In this document: in pieces, positions 36,368 to 49,800 of the stretch
Layout: each line of letters starts with the position of its first letter
Numbering within the stretch: position 1 is the stretch's first letter
Origin: Zeugodacus cucurbitae
Lineage: Eukaryota; Arthropoda; Insecta; Diptera; Tephritidae
Assembly: GCF_028554725.1 (NCBI RefSeq)
Contig: NC_071667.1
Coordinates: forward strand, 70,933,501 to 70,997,500
DNA length: 64,000 nt
Reading direction: 5' to 3'
Notes under the pieces: model-generated
The model's database searches: none
What the model was told of the DNA's origin: nothing
Seen by the model: only the letters and a program-made list of their open reading frames with translations
Translations under genes and position numbers: made by a program

Positions 36368-38420
36368 ATAAAACTAATTATGTGTAAGTACGTAACTAAA
36401 TTAATGTTTTATTACAATTGTTTAGTATTTTTATCCACCATGTACCACCAAACAAAATTTCTCAATTTGACAGAAACGTAACCCGTAAGTCTATTTATGA
36501 TAACTTTATGAAAAAATAGTATATTCTTTAATTATTTAATTTAAAAATCATTTTAAATGTTTTTAATTTATATATCACACTATTTCATCTGAAGCCAGTT
36601 GCCATCAGTCCTCTGCGGCAAACTAATATAAATACATGTATGCATGTACTTAAGGCCTGTAGTCCGTTGGGACTTGCAATCATACACAATTACGTAATTT
36701 CCACAGCCTCCAATAATTCCAAGCGTGAAATGTCTGCCAAACTTACATCGAAATATAACTTCTGTGCAAACAAATAAGTATGTATTTATATGCATGTACG
36801 CACATACCACTCCTTCCTAAAAAATTTGCTGATTCCAAACATATGTCCACACTTTAGCTAAATTGTGATTGATGGACACACACCGGTTGGTAACTTTTTG
36901 GCCCCTCCACATACGCACACTGCCAACTGTGCGACGAAGGGTGCAGGATTTGATTATTGGCGTTGATGTGATTTGGACAAATTACAACGGGTCACTTGGT
37001 GGTACACATGAGCATGCCATGAAAGGCGCACCACCAAAGGGAGGGAGGTAGAACTTGTAAGGGTAGTGTTGAAGCTGGCGATTAAATTGTTACATTTTAC
37101 TGTCAAGTGTCACTGAGTTGCACGCAGTGTCTATCTGAAAATGTGTGTGTGTGTATGATGGGCGTTGTATTGGGTGTATTGAATATGGAGAAAGTGTTTA
37201 GATATTTATATTTAACACATTTTTTGAAGAGTGTTTGCCATTATTTATGAGTTCAAATATGTTTGATATATTTTCACAAGTGTTTTAATTCTTTATTTCC
37301 CTGAATTTAAATATCTTTTTGTTTTTTTTTTTCAAACCACTAACTTTTTTAATTTCGCAAGTGTTACCATTTGACCGCAAAAACTAATTAAAAATGCTTC
37401 AAGCGCAAACATTAACATCCTTTAGCCACATTTTTTTGCGAACATTTTTGTCTTCTGAGATACATATGCATAACCTTGTGAACTCGTGTATGAGCAAGTG
37501 TATATGGGATTAATCGCAAAGGAATTTAATAGACATGTGCCGCTGGGAGATGTTGGTGACCATTTTAATTTAAAAGTTTTGTGCTCCAATTAACAGCTTG
37601 AACTTGTGTGCAGAGATGGTGTGCCTTGTCTATAACAGCTGACTGAGGCTGCGCTAATTTTTAGTTTGGAGTGGGTATATACATATATGTGCATATGCAC
37701 TAACATGTGATTATCTAAGCTTAAACTTGTCTTTAATTAACAGCTGATAATGCAAATGTTAGAGTTATCCTGTTAATTGCTTTTGATTAAATTAAGTGTA
37801 AGTGCGCTTAATTCGCTCTGAATGCTAATCTGAAAGTGCAAGTTAATTGATATTACAAATACGTAGGAGAAAATGTGACAAAGATAAGTGAAAAAAAAAG
37901 AAAAAAAACCTGTTTGATTAAGAACAAGATAATGAACTACACATAAGTGAAGTTGATAAAGATACAGCTATGTATGTGTATGCGTAAGTGTGTATATATG
38001 TATATGTGTGAAAAAAGCAAGTGTACAGGTGAATTGCAATTTTTCTATGTATATGCAAAAAAATAATAATTTTACAATGACCATAAATTTTATTATGTCA
38101 TTATCATAACAGCCGCTCGCTAATTATAAGCTTAGGAATTAACACAGTGATAAATGTTGATATGAGGAATTAAATTCACTCGTTTTACTGGTGATCGATT
38201 ATATATATAATATTTGATGTGACGTACTTGTTTAACATATATTTGTATACGACTGGCGCTTAGGAGCTTATCCGAGCTATTTTCCGAACAGACCTAGGGG
38301 CCTGCTACTTTTAAACCGTCTCTTAAAGGTAATAGAATTTTAAAATAAATATGTTTCTTGAAGGCAGTAATGCACTTGAAAGGATAAGAAATAACTGTTT
38401 GTCAAATCAACTTCATTACA

Positions 38421-39616
38421 AACAAGTAAGGAAGGGCTAAGTTCGGGTGTAACCGAACATTTTATACTCTCGCAATTTATTTATTTAACTTTATAAATAT
38501 TATATAATACACAATTTGATCCACATATTCGTATAAAGTCCATTGAAAGTTGAAAACCATAATATTAGGTTAGAAGCACCGAGGTCCTCGTGTTTGATAT
38601 ATGGGGCCTTAAAAACCTATGGTCCGATTTCGGCGATTTTTAGAATGGGTCTGCCACACTATTAACATAGCATTTGTGCAAAGTTCTGCACCGATATCTT
38701 CACTAATACTTACTTTATATATTGTAAAGTAAACGATTCAGATCGACTTCAAAGTTCTGGTATATGGGAAGTAGGCGTGGTTGTAAACCGATTTGGCCTT
38801 TTTTCACAACATATGATTAGGATGTAAGGAAACTATTACAAACCAAGTTTCATTGAAATCGGTCGAGTAGTTCCTGAGATATGGTTTTTGACCCATAAGT
38901 GGGCGACGCCACGCCCATTTTCCGTTTTGAAAAAAAAATCTGAGTGCAGCTTTTATCTGCCATTTCTTATGTGAAATTTAGTGTTTCTGACGTTTTTAGT
39001 TAATGAGTTAACCCACTTTTAGTAATTTTCAACCTAACTTTTGTATGGGAGGTGGGCGTGGTTATTATCCGATTTCTTTAATTTTTGGACTGTTTTAGGA
39101 AGTGGCTAAAAAAAACGACTGCAAAAGTTTGGTTTATATAGCTCCATTGGTTTGCGAGATATATACAAAAAACCTATTTGGGGGCGGGGCCACGCCCACT
39201 TCTCCAAAAAAATTACATCAAAATATGCCCCTTCATAGTACGATCCTTCATACCAAATTTTATTTCCATAGCTTTATTTATGGCTTAGTTATGGCACTTT
39301 ATGTGTTTTCGGTTTTCGCCATTTTGTGGGCGTGGCAGTGGTCCGATTTTGCTCATTTTCGAAAGCAACCTTCCTATGGGGAGAAATAAGTGTGCCAAGT
39401 TTCATCAAGATATCTTAATTTTTACTCAAGTTACAGCTTGCACAGACGGACGGACGGACAGACAGACATTCGGATTTGAACTCCACTCTTCACCCTGATC
39501 ACTTTGGTATATATAACCCTATATCTAACTTGTTTAGTTTTGGGTGTTACAAACAACCGTTATGTGAACAAAACTATAATACTCTCTTTAGCAACATTTG
39601 TTGCGAGAGTATAAAA
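38421..39616 (+). repeat. Dispersed 1.2 kb noncoding repeat, complete copy
   Basis: It begins AACAAGTAAGGAAGGGCTAA and has TATACTCTCGCAA near its start, matched by inverted TTGCGAGAGTATA at its end (39601-39613). Inside are repeated GTGGGCGTGG / CCACGCCC modules at about 38768, 38902, 39052, 39183 and 39327, and a GGACGGACGGACAGACAGAC tract near 39450. No transposase or RT is encoded; the 95-codon frame at 39102 is chance. A partial copy in opposite orientation is at 1-277. Confidence 0.8.
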
Positions 39617-40819
39617 ATAATATTTAACTCAATAGAAACAAATTAGCTTAAGCCTCTCAAAAGTGGATTCTGTTTGAACACTAGTATGTATTATTAATTG
39701 CAATCGGTCCACAATTTAATATATAATCTTCAAAATAATATATTTTTCATCAACAGGCATTCCATCAATCAGATCATCAGGCACTCAATATTGCGAGAAT
39801 GTGAACAATATGCTGCATTAATTGCACGCCCACACACACTCGTTCACATATAAATATTAACTTGATGTTGTTAAAATTTAATAAACCATCGGATTGTGTA
39901 TCCTTCGCTGACCTCTAACCATTTAAACTGCATACAACAGCTCTCCTTCACAGTCTAACTGTAATATTAAGTCATTCGTATGCGAAAACTGTCGAGCGAC
40001 AACCGAAAAAAGTTGACACAAAAAATTGTTGTCATAATTTGCTTATGAGGCTGACTGTTTGGTGCATGCAACAGGCGCTGGCGCACACACACACACAAGT
40101 ATACAATTCCAAAAGTAAAAACCACTTGCACCACCACTCCATGGCATCCTGCTTATTGCGCCAATGTCAAACAATGGGAATTTTAATTTCGGCACACACC
40201 AAAAGCACATCACACCACCGACAACACCACACCACCGGCATTCAGCTCATTTGTTGATTATTATATGTGTGTATGTATGTACCATATGAGCGTGTGTGGT
40301 CCACCTTTGTTTCGTGATTGTAGCCAAAAGGCACAAAAACTGCGTATCAAATGCGTTTGTTCATCATTCATGTATGCACATGTTTTTTCGTGTGTGTGTG
40401 TGTGTGTGTGTGTGAAGAAAAAGTGCAAAAGAGTGTATAAAAAGTCAAATGGCAAATATAATTTTGCGCCTCTGCGCTTCACTTTTTTGTGCCTCTGAGA
40501 AGCGTGGAGTTTTTGTATTGCGTTGCATTGTGCCTCCCTCCAGCCTCGCAGTTTTTATTGACAGTGATTTTGTGGTTTCGCTTACCAATGGTGGCTTATT
40601 AAAATTTCGATTCACGAATTCCTTTTACCATTGACACTCACATATGTGTGAAAAACTCTCTCTCACTCTACTCGGTGAAATTTATTTATTTGCTTAACAT
40701 TTCACAGGCTATGTAATATACATACATATATATTTGTGTGAATTTTTTAATAGTGATGTGACGAATTTCAGATATTTGATTAGGTTATGTAAATCTTTGA
40801 TGAATACAAAGGGCATCTT
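39617..40819. other. Intergenic DNA
   Basis: CA/GT-rich patches (40086-40100, 40390-40414) and chance ORFs on both strands. No gene recognised. Confidence 0.5.
40390..40414. repeat. (GT)n microsatellite
   Basis: An uninterrupted run of GT dinucleotides of about 12 units. Confidence 0.9.
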
Positions 40820-41150
40820 TATGTGCAATTTCGATCTTGGGTGGTTTTATTGGATCTCAGTGACTCTTTTATCTCTAAGTTCAAACCTTTTCAAACTAGA
40901 AATTCTGCGGGCGGCCTAATGGACCTCAGTAACCTGGATATATTTATCAAACCAGAATTTACTTGGACGATCTACTGGACTTTCGTGACCTCCGTGATAT
41001 TTTCAAGTTCAAACTTCTTAAACGAGAAATTACTTGGACGATTTAATTGATCTTTAGTGACCCGACTATCAGCAACTATCAAATTTTTTAAACGGAAAAT
41101 TCCTATGGGGATCATATCGGGTCTCAGTGATCCCAGGTCAATTAGTTTCG
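40820..41150 (+). repeat. Degenerate 57-72 bp tandem array
   Basis: About five diverged units share an AAAC-x-AGAAATT...CTTGGACGATTTA...GGATCTCAGTGACC consensus. The CAGTGAC-like element recurs near 40858, 40926, 40984, 41055 and 41125. It does not encode a continuous protein. Confidence 0.6.
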
Positions 41151-42620
41151 GAATTTTCGAGATTTTTTTGTTCGGGTCAATGTGGCCCGACGACCTGATA
41201 TATAAAAAAATGTATCTATGGTTCTACGAAAATTAATATTTTACTCAAAATTCAATTATTCGATTGTGATTTGTATGTATTGTATGAAAAAAATCCGTTC
41301 CATCACTAATTATATTAAAATTATTCGCTGGCCTCTGATATCATATGCGCGTAAAATAAATACATACGTACATAACTACAAGTCCATTTGTTAATAAAAC
41401 CCATATTTGTATTGCCGCATTTATTGTTGAGCGTGCGTGCGAGTGTTGTTGTTTTGCATGTGATTATCCTTGGCGCAGCAATCAAAGCCAAAATTGGAGA
41501 AATTAAATTAAGTTGCCGCTGTGGCAGTGAAATTATTAGCCCCAACGAATGAAGTAAGGACAATAAATATATATTTTACGTGCACACAAGCGCTAATAAA
41601 CTCAATGACATCCTCCAAGCATAGCGGAATGGACGATGGACTGCGACTGTTGGAACGTGCGAAGGTCCTCGAGCGAATTGTCATGCAACAGGTCCACAAT
41701 CCAAATTAATTCTGTGAAAATGTAAGCGTTTAAAAAACATATCCTGCTGTATAGAGAGCTTGGTGGCTTTAATACGCTTGAGGCAACAAATTACTAGTTC
41801 ATTTGGCTCTAAACCGCTGTGGTTTGCTCTAATTCTTTTTCTATATAGTATCAAGAGAGCGTGTGTGTGTTCGTTGCAGTTGTACATATGTTTGCATTTG
41901 TTCCATTTCACACACTAAATTTTGCGCTGAATTCCTTTTTTGACAGCAAGCTCTATGGGTTATCTGTGTATATGTATGTGTTTGAGAGATTTTGAGGCAA
42001 GTATGTTTGTATGTTTAGGTTTGCTTGCCAATTTAATTGAGATAGATTGCTTTTACAGCTATTAATTGGATTTTCCTCCTTTTAAATTCCACTTTCTTCC
42101 ACATACTTAGCAGTGTGGATATGTAGCAGATAAGTAGATAACGGACAAATTTAAAAGCTTTCTAGCAAATAGCAGGCGAGACACAAACCGCTTAAAGTTA
42201 TTGATAATGAAGTTTAATAATACTCATTTAAGAGACATACGAGATATCATGAGCCTCGCTCCTCGGAAAATATAATCAATTTTGAGCTATATTCTGATAT
42301 TAAGACGGATTTAAAAGCGGCTTAAACTCACCCTCATAGGGACCTGGGAATTGATTTAAAAATAGTTTATTTTTTGTGTTTGTCCAAATACATACATATA
42401 TTGATTCTGAATGCTTCTCAAAAACCATTTGCTAAAAAATCAGCTGATTATGGATCTTTTCGGGATAAAAAAATATATTTCCTTTAATTTTTTCCGATTC
42501 CTTCGCGTAATATCAAATTTTACAATAGAGAACTCGAACACTTTTTCGAGCTACGTTTTGAATGAAATAATGATCCGAGTAATTTTGAAGCATCCAAACT
42601 AAATTTCCATTTTTTATACG
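41151..42620. other. Intergenic DNA
   Basis: No recognisable feature. Overlapping frames near 41508-41911 on both strands look like chance. Confidence 0.5.
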
Positions 42621-42622
42621 TA

Positions 42623-42860
42623 CGGGGTGTGTTAAAAAAATAACGGGAATTGTAAAATTTCACCGGTTGGAAGAGTAAATTTTATAAAAATTCAATAATA
42701 ATAACCCTAAGGAGCCGACAATCATATGAAAAATTGAAAGAAAAAGAAAGGGCCATAGTCAAGAAGTATTTCGACAATCGGAAGAAACGCTGGCATAAAT
42801 ACGTAATATCGAATGAGGACTATTTTAAAGGCCACGCCAGTAAGGGGTTATATACAGTTA
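42623..42860 (+). pseudogene. Deleted mariner remnant (second family)
   Basis: Starts with a terminal-repeat-like GGGGTGTGTTAAAAAAATAA after TA, continuing CGGGAATTG. After a large deletion only the transposase C-terminus remains (KKRWHKYVISNEDYFKGH), a signature of irritans-type mariners. The matching terminus is at 61.5 kb in opposite orientation. Confidence 0.65.
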
Positions 42861-44254
42861 TACGGCCGAAAGAAAGTGAATTTTCCAGAATTTTTTCTGA
42901 GAAAACTTTTTAATTTATTGATCCAGAAATATATACACATATTATGGTATCTTTTAACTGTATTTTAAGACTTAGTACTAGTAAAAATATTTATTTGAAA
43001 AAGAGCTACAGCTGATCTCCAGGAGCTCCTCTCAAAAAAGATGTTTTGCGGTGACCACTATATCTCGGAACTGGATCATCCGAAATAAAAAAACCAAACA
43101 GATTTCGTTAAAATAATGTTAAATCTAGTAATTAATCGAAGGAATAAGCAAAATAAAATTTTTTGACAAAATGGCGGTTTCTCAAAAAAAAAATCGATTC
43201 TTCACCGAATTGTCGGCCTCAAATTGTTTATAAAAAAAAATATTTATCGGAGAGAAAAAATCTTCGATTAATTACTAAAAAATATATTTAAGAAGGTCGT
43301 GTTAAAATTTGAGACTAATCGGTCTAGCCGTTTTCGAGTAATGTTGGTCACCGACTTTGAAAACACCATTTTGAGAAAAACGCGTTTAAAGTTTGGACCT
43401 TGTTCTTCCAAGCACTCTGAAACGCCTTTTCAAATTTTTCATTTGCTTGTAACTTTGAAAATATTCACCGGAACGATATGAAATTTTCTGTGTGTATTCT
43501 TAAATATATGCACATTAAGAAAATGAAATAAAAAAAAATCGATTTTTCTAAAACATAGTGAGTCCAATAATTACGACATAGATTGCGTACTGGCCACTTG
43601 ACAGCTCTACATGAATAACTGTCCCAAGAATATAAAAGAAACCAAAACCAACTTCATTGCCGTAATTTCGATGGTCGAAACTCTAAACTAAGCACTTAAA
43701 GATCCTCGCATTGTTTGCTCTGAACCAACTTTTGGTTTTGTGAAATCGTACTTAATAATTCAAATATTTTTTTCAAGATTTCTTTAATAAAATTTATTAT
43801 TTTACTACTTTAAAAATAATATAAAATGCGGTAAGCCATAATTAGATTTCTCCTAAATTATATTCACGTATATACTTAACGAATTTTCAAATTATAAATT
43901 CACTCGGTGAGCAACGACTCATGCAATTTCAGGATTAAATTGACCCTTATGCAATAAATAAATTTACATAGCAAATCAATGCAAATGCAAAGTCTTCTAT
44001 TACAAATTAAAATGGAAATGGAAATAGCGGAACGAATGAATGTCTGTATGATATCTCAAACCATTCTGGTTGATGGCATTTACATAACCGAATATGTATA
44101 TATAAGAGAGGCAAGACCTCAACTGCATTTGAAGTTTCATATAGCAGCATGATTTCATATCAAATATGACTCAGAGGATGGACTTAAAGTGTGTACTAAG
44201 GTTGAGCTTTAAAGATACATTGGATATTTGATATGAATACTTTCACACGAACAA
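42861..44254. other. Intergenic, repeat-like sequence
   Basis: 42.9-43.55 kb has the look of a transposon interior (AAAACGCGTTTAAAGTTT, GGTCTAGCCGTTTTCGAG) but no frame or termini that I can identify. The rest is unremarkable. Confidence 0.35.
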
Positions 44255-44835
44255 TGTCAGCCTCGAAATCCAGCGCAGAATAACTCTTGCCAACAGGTGC
44301 TACTTTGGACTGAGTAGGCAATTGAACAGTAAAGTCCTCTCTCGACGAACCAAAATCAAGCTCTACAAGTCACTTATCATTCCCGTCCTGCTTTACGGTG
44401 CAGAAGCTTGGACGATGTCAACATCAGATGAGACGACACTAGGAGTTTTCGAGAGGAAAATTTTGCGCAAGATTTATGGTCCTCAGAACATTGGCAACGG
44501 CGAATACCGCAGACGATGGAACGATGAGCTGTACGAGTTATACGACGACATTGACATAGTTCAGCGAATAAAAAGACAGCGGCTACGCTGGCTAGGTCAT
44601 GTTGTCCGAATGGACGAAAACACTCCAGCCCTGAAAGTGTTCGATGCAGTACCCGCCGGAGGAAGCCGAGGAAGGGGAAGGCCTCCACTCCGTTGGAGGG
44701 ACCAGGTGGAGAGCGACCTGGTTACACTTGGGATCTCCAACTGGCGCCGAACTGCAAAGGAGAGAGACAGGTGGCGCACTATCGTCGATTCGGCTATAAC
44801 CGGCTAAACGGTTGCAACGCCAATCACATACATAC
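44255..44835 (+). pseudogene. 5'-truncated copy of the RTE-like LINE, open C-terminal frame
   Basis: Keeps the last 161 codons intact (44322-44807): NSKVLSRRTKIKLYKSLIIP, LRKIYGPQNIGNGEYRRRW, RQRLRWLGHVVRM and GRGRPPLRWRDQVE. It ends in the same stop-and-hairpin arrangement as the copies at 13.3 and 22.9 kb. The RT and endonuclease are missing. Confidence 0.88.
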
Positions 44836-46551
44836 ATACTTTTATAAATATGTATATATACTTCAATTATAAAGAATAGATATACAACTTTGACCTTTGC
44901 ACACTTGATTTATTTAAGCATTCATGCAATTTAGTTAAGTACGCTATTATAATACTTAATATGCCTATTTGTATATATATATTCATATCACTGTATTCAT
45001 ATAATCTACAAAAACAAAAAAAAAACGAGACATTAGCGCAATAATAATCAATTGCCTACATTCATATCCTCCACTTATTCACATCCAATTGAGTTTTGCG
45101 CTTTTGCCATGTCCTCGTTGGCTGCTCATGCGTCAGTTTGGAGATATGTCCTTCCACTTGCCTATATTATACTACAATATATGTAGGTAGTCTTCTGTAT
45201 TACTTACGAAGCAGCGTAAAAATGAATTGGCGTAAAAAAGTGCAGATGAAACAAAGCTTTCCAGAAATTATGAACACACTTGACAATAACTTTGGAAGTT
45301 CTCTCCGTTAGAAAAGTTACTGGCGAAGAAACCTAATTCGCAAATTGACTACAAATAATTGAGCAATTCATGTGGCAATGCCGATGAAGGCAAGCATGGA
45401 AAAAAACTTTGTCGAGCTCACTATCCTTTCGACACTATTCTTAATGTGGTGGTGTATTTGTTGGTGGGAGTTGAGGCACAGTAGGAAATATTTCTTATGA
45501 ATAGAGAGTTTCAAGTTAATTTTGTACTATTAAGCCAGTGTTGTTTGAAATTATTCTGTGCTCCTAACAAGAACTTCACTTCTCGAACTTTAGATCTCGG
45601 GAGGATTGTGCATTCAAGATGATCTGACATTCAAAAGCCACAAACTAAAATCTTTATAAATGAGAGCCTCAATGACTATTTTACTTCTGTAAACTTGAAT
45701 CTCGACGATGGTTTCGAAAACTTCTTTAAGATAGGTTTAGCTAAGATCGGACTCGATCTGAGCACGGTATATAAACCAACTTTCTCCATCTTAAAATTCT
45801 ACTTTACTCGGGAACCAATTTATAATCAATGGACTTCAACTGAACCTATGTATTTAGAATGAATCGATTTGAACTATAAGTTCATTTAGTTCAAGGGGTT
45901 AGAACTCGTTACCGTCTAATTCCAAATTGATGACTACTTATCTAGTAAACTCTGTGAGAAGTGATTGTAGTTGAAGTTCTCTTGAACCTATTTTTGATAG
46001 TAAGAAAAAATGAGCAGATATTTAGGACAACTCCGAAGTAGTTTTTGAGTTTGAAATCAAATATTCTTGGACCAAGTTTAAAGCCGGTTTTGGAGAAGCT
46101 TTCATTCCGTTGATTACATATCAGACAGTATGAATCAGTCAACCTTTACATTTTGAAAGAATTCATATAGTGAAAAATCAGAACGTAACGTCTAATGGGA
46201 GTAGTTAGTTAAGGCTCTAACCTAGGTCACCTATAATAGATCTCTTAGACTCTTTATGACCAAGAAAATGTTTTAAATTCCTGCTGGGTCGAAATTCTCC
46301 GAAGACCGCGAATAGGTGCATAGCTACTACACTGCTCTTCAACCCTACAACCCCTTTGGCCGTTCCGTTTTCAACCAAGATGAAGTGGACAATAGGCGGA
46401 CAACGAACCAAACGGATTGCTTGCTTGACTAACTGCTTCAGTGAGCGCTTGAGCACCTAAGTGCGACAAGAATACCGTAAGTTATCTACTTGTTCAAGTA
46501 GTTTGAGAGTGCGCTTACAGCACATGCACACACACACTCGTCGCTGGCCAA
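44836..46551. other. Intergenic DNA
   Basis: No recognisable gene. Frames at 45096, 45942 and 46217 have no recognisable motif. Confidence 0.5.
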
Positions 46552-46559
46552 CTATGCAA
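46552..46559 (+). repeat. Left target-site duplication of the P-like element
   Basis: CTATGCAA directly before the left terminus; matched at 50784-50791. Since the right terminus itself ends in CT, the true duplication may be the six bases ATGCAA or all eight (8 bp is usual for P elements). Confidence 0.75.
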
Positions 46560-46582
46560 AGATAATATGATACGAAACTCTT
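46560..46582 (+). repeat. Left terminal inverted repeat
   Basis: 23 bases starting AGATAATATG, perfectly inverted at 50763-50785. Confidence 0.9.
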
Positions 46583-46879
46583 CTCTTTTGCTTGTTGAGA
46601 GAGCCCATGAACTCATTTTTGATGTTGGCAACAAAGCCAGATCATGGGCTACTGAACAGCTGGTAGACAATAAGGCGACTTGCCAGAGAAAATCCCGCCA
46701 ATAATTACGAACGAAATCAGTGCGTTATTTTTCATTATAAGTGCAAAAGTTAAATTTCAACACTGAAAACGACGTAAAACCCCATTAATATTACAAATTC
46801 AGTTGGTAAGTATACAATTTAAGGAATAGTAGATATATATAAGTTAAAAGATTGTGTTTTCTTACTATTTGAAGAAAAA

Positions 46880-49800
46880 ATGCCAAAAACAAAAAATCGA
46901 TGTGTTGTTGGATGCGTAGATGCGCGACGGTTTTTTAATTTTCCATGCAAGGAGAAGGATGAATCCAGGTCAGTTAATTTATTATAATTTGTAGTGAAAA
47001 ATGTGTAAATTTATATATTTGTAACATGTAGATTTAATTCTAACGAATTAGTGATTATATATAGTTTACACGCAATATATTGCATGATAAAAAATATACC
47101 ATGTAAATGTAAATGTTTTTATTTATTATACTAATATTATTTAGTAGATAGTATATTTTATTATTATGTAAAGCTTAGAAATGCTTTATGGTGAATGTTT
47201 CCATTTTTATAGTTTTATTCTAATATAAATTAGTGGACTTAGAATTTATTGATGAGTTGTTCATATTTTTTATAATTTTGCAACTTATTGCTAAATAACA
47301 AATTATGTATGTTAATTTTAATTTTGTTACAATATTTAAGTATGGACCAAAGTCCACAAAAAACAATAGAGTATTATAAATATAATCAGAGTAGAATAGT
47401 TTTTAGTAAGTAGTAATAAATGTTGAGGTACTTTAATGCGTTGCAATTTATTATATTTATTTTCGGCTAAATTGGATACGTAGTCGTTTTTAGTTCGTTA
47501 TTTTTAAATATAGTATGATAAGTAAATATATTAAGGTGTAGGGAATATTTGTTTTCTTGTATAATTTTATTAGACATTCAGTTTGGCTTCAGCGATTGGG
47601 CGTAGGAGAAAAAAACACCAATAAGTATTTATATGCTTGCGACCGCCACTTCTCCGGCAAATTAAAATTAAAAAAAAAACTGTCGCCAACTGCGGTTCCC
47701 GACATTAATTTGCCTCCTACTCCCAGTTTTCAGGTAGATTTAGAGATTTTCCCAAATATTGTCGAGAATCCCTCTGATTCAAGCGACCTTTTATTACTAG
47801 CTTCTGCAGCTGAAGGTGCACAGGCACATGAAATAGGAGTTTTGAACAATTTCCCCATGGGCAGTAGTTGTGTAGATAGAGGATCTCAAACGAATTTTAG
47901 TTTGACATCCATCGTAAAAAGTAATTCAAAATATATGGAGGAAAATTTAAGTTTGAGGGCTCAATTGGAAGAAAAAGACCAGGAGATTAGCTATTTAAAG
48001 TATCAATTGGTAGAAGTGTCATCAAAAGTTAAGTCTTTAGAGAGGGAAATTAAAACTTTGAGAAAGGATTGTGATAGGGATTTAGATAGAGATTTTCCTC
48101 CACAAATAAAAAGTATTATAAAAAACAGCTTGTTAAATTGCACCCGTCAACCAAAAGGTCGTAGATACGACAATTATTTTAAAACGTTGGCTTTAGGTGT
48201 ATACTTTCTTTCTCCTTTAGCATATAGACACCTAAAGCCTCTTCTTAGATTTCCGGAAGAGAGAACACTTGACGAGTTCGTTTCCGAATGGCCCCGAGAC
48301 CCCGGTTGTAGTAATAGTTCTTTGAAATGTTTAGAGTTAAGAAGCCGGGGTTTCACTCAGGAGCAAAAGTTCGTGTCAATTTTGTGTGACGAAATGGCAC
48401 TTAAGAGTCATTTTCAATACGTCCCTAAATTTGATAAAATAGTAGGAGTTGAAGATTACGGCGATGAAAATCGTACGTCTAGGATAGGCAATAGTGCAAT
48501 GACTCTTATGGTTCAAGGTATTGGTGGAATGCCTTGGTCACATCCACTTTCTTATTTTATTGTCCATGGGTCATGTAAAGGGGATGTTGCCAAAAAATAT
48601 ATATTTGAGGCCATCACCCAATTACAAAATATTGGTCTTATACCTTGCCATTTTGTTTCAGATCAGGGATCTAACTTTTTGTATTTGTCCAGAATTTTAG
48701 GAGTATCAGAAGAGCGCCCATATTTCCAGGTAAATGGCAAGGATATATTCTTTTTTTTTGATAGTCCCCACCTTTTAAAGAGTACCAGGAATTGTTTAGA
48801 AAATTCGAAGAACAGAGTCAGTTATAAATCGCGTCCGGTGAGTTGGGAAGATATCATTCATTTCTATCACAAAGATTCGCAAAATCCCGTGAGATGCGCC
48901 CCGAAATTAACTGAAGCACATATGTTTCCGAACAATTTCCAAAAGATGAGCGTGAAGCTAGCCTCCCAGGTTATGAGTGACACCGTAGCTTCGGGTATGC
49001 TCGCTTCATATAGCTCTGGTCTTCTGTCCTGTCCTGACGCTAGGTTTTTGAATACATCTGAGTATGTTTTGTTTTTTAATAAACTTTTCGATATTTTCAA
49101 CAGCAGCAATTTTGAAGCTGTTTTACCCACCAAAAAAATATTTTCGGCAACAGACGCTCAAATAAACTTTTTAGATGAAGCAGTAGGAGTTTTAAAATCG
49201 ATTAGAGTAGAGGATGAAAATGGTTCTGATATAACCAATTCATTCAATTACATTAAGGGTTGGATTTTAAATATTAGTAGTTTAAGACGATTGTGGCGAT
49301 TTTTGTCACTGACAGGATTCAATAGCTTACAGACGAGACGACTTTGCCAGGATAATTTAGAACATTACTTCGGACAAATTAGAAGAGGAGGTGGCAGAAG
49401 TGTAAGGATAACACCTTACATGTTTTGCAACCTATTCAAAAAATCTTGGGGGTTACGATACGCCAATATCGTAGTAAAGGGAAATTGCGAACCCGTTCCG
49501 CAAAACGAAATAACTAGAGAACAGACTCACGAATTAATCGCAAGCGTGTGCAATGACAATACAGTACGGGATCTCTCTTGGCAGGAATTTCAAGGTTTAC
49601 CCCGACCAGACCATACTTTTAATAGGATAATAGGTGAAGATAATTCAGAGCTAGAAGATTTAGAAGTAGACTTTTTTAAAGAGAATGCCTATGCATATTT
49701 TTGCGGTTACCTTTATTTAAAAATTTCCCAGACACACGCTTGCTCCCAACCCTTACCTTATATAGAAGAAGACGATGTTTCCAGAGAATTTTATTTTACT

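Larger units (their letters stand above)
35471..38420. other. Intergenic region upstream of Mtl
   Basis: Mostly AT-rich. The only protein-like pieces are two short minus-strand frames at 36233-36367 and 36002-36079, described separately. ORFs at 36580-36810 and 36869-37051 look like chance. Confidence 0.45.

Noticed and set aside
39102..39389. 95-codon frame in the dispersed repeat
   Set aside because: The matching part of the other copy is outside the window and no motif is seen; the element looks noncoding.
46217..46456. 79-codon minus-strand frame (RLVRCPPIVHFILVENGTAK)
   Set aside because: Some protein-like look but no motif, partner exon or repeat match; left unassigned.
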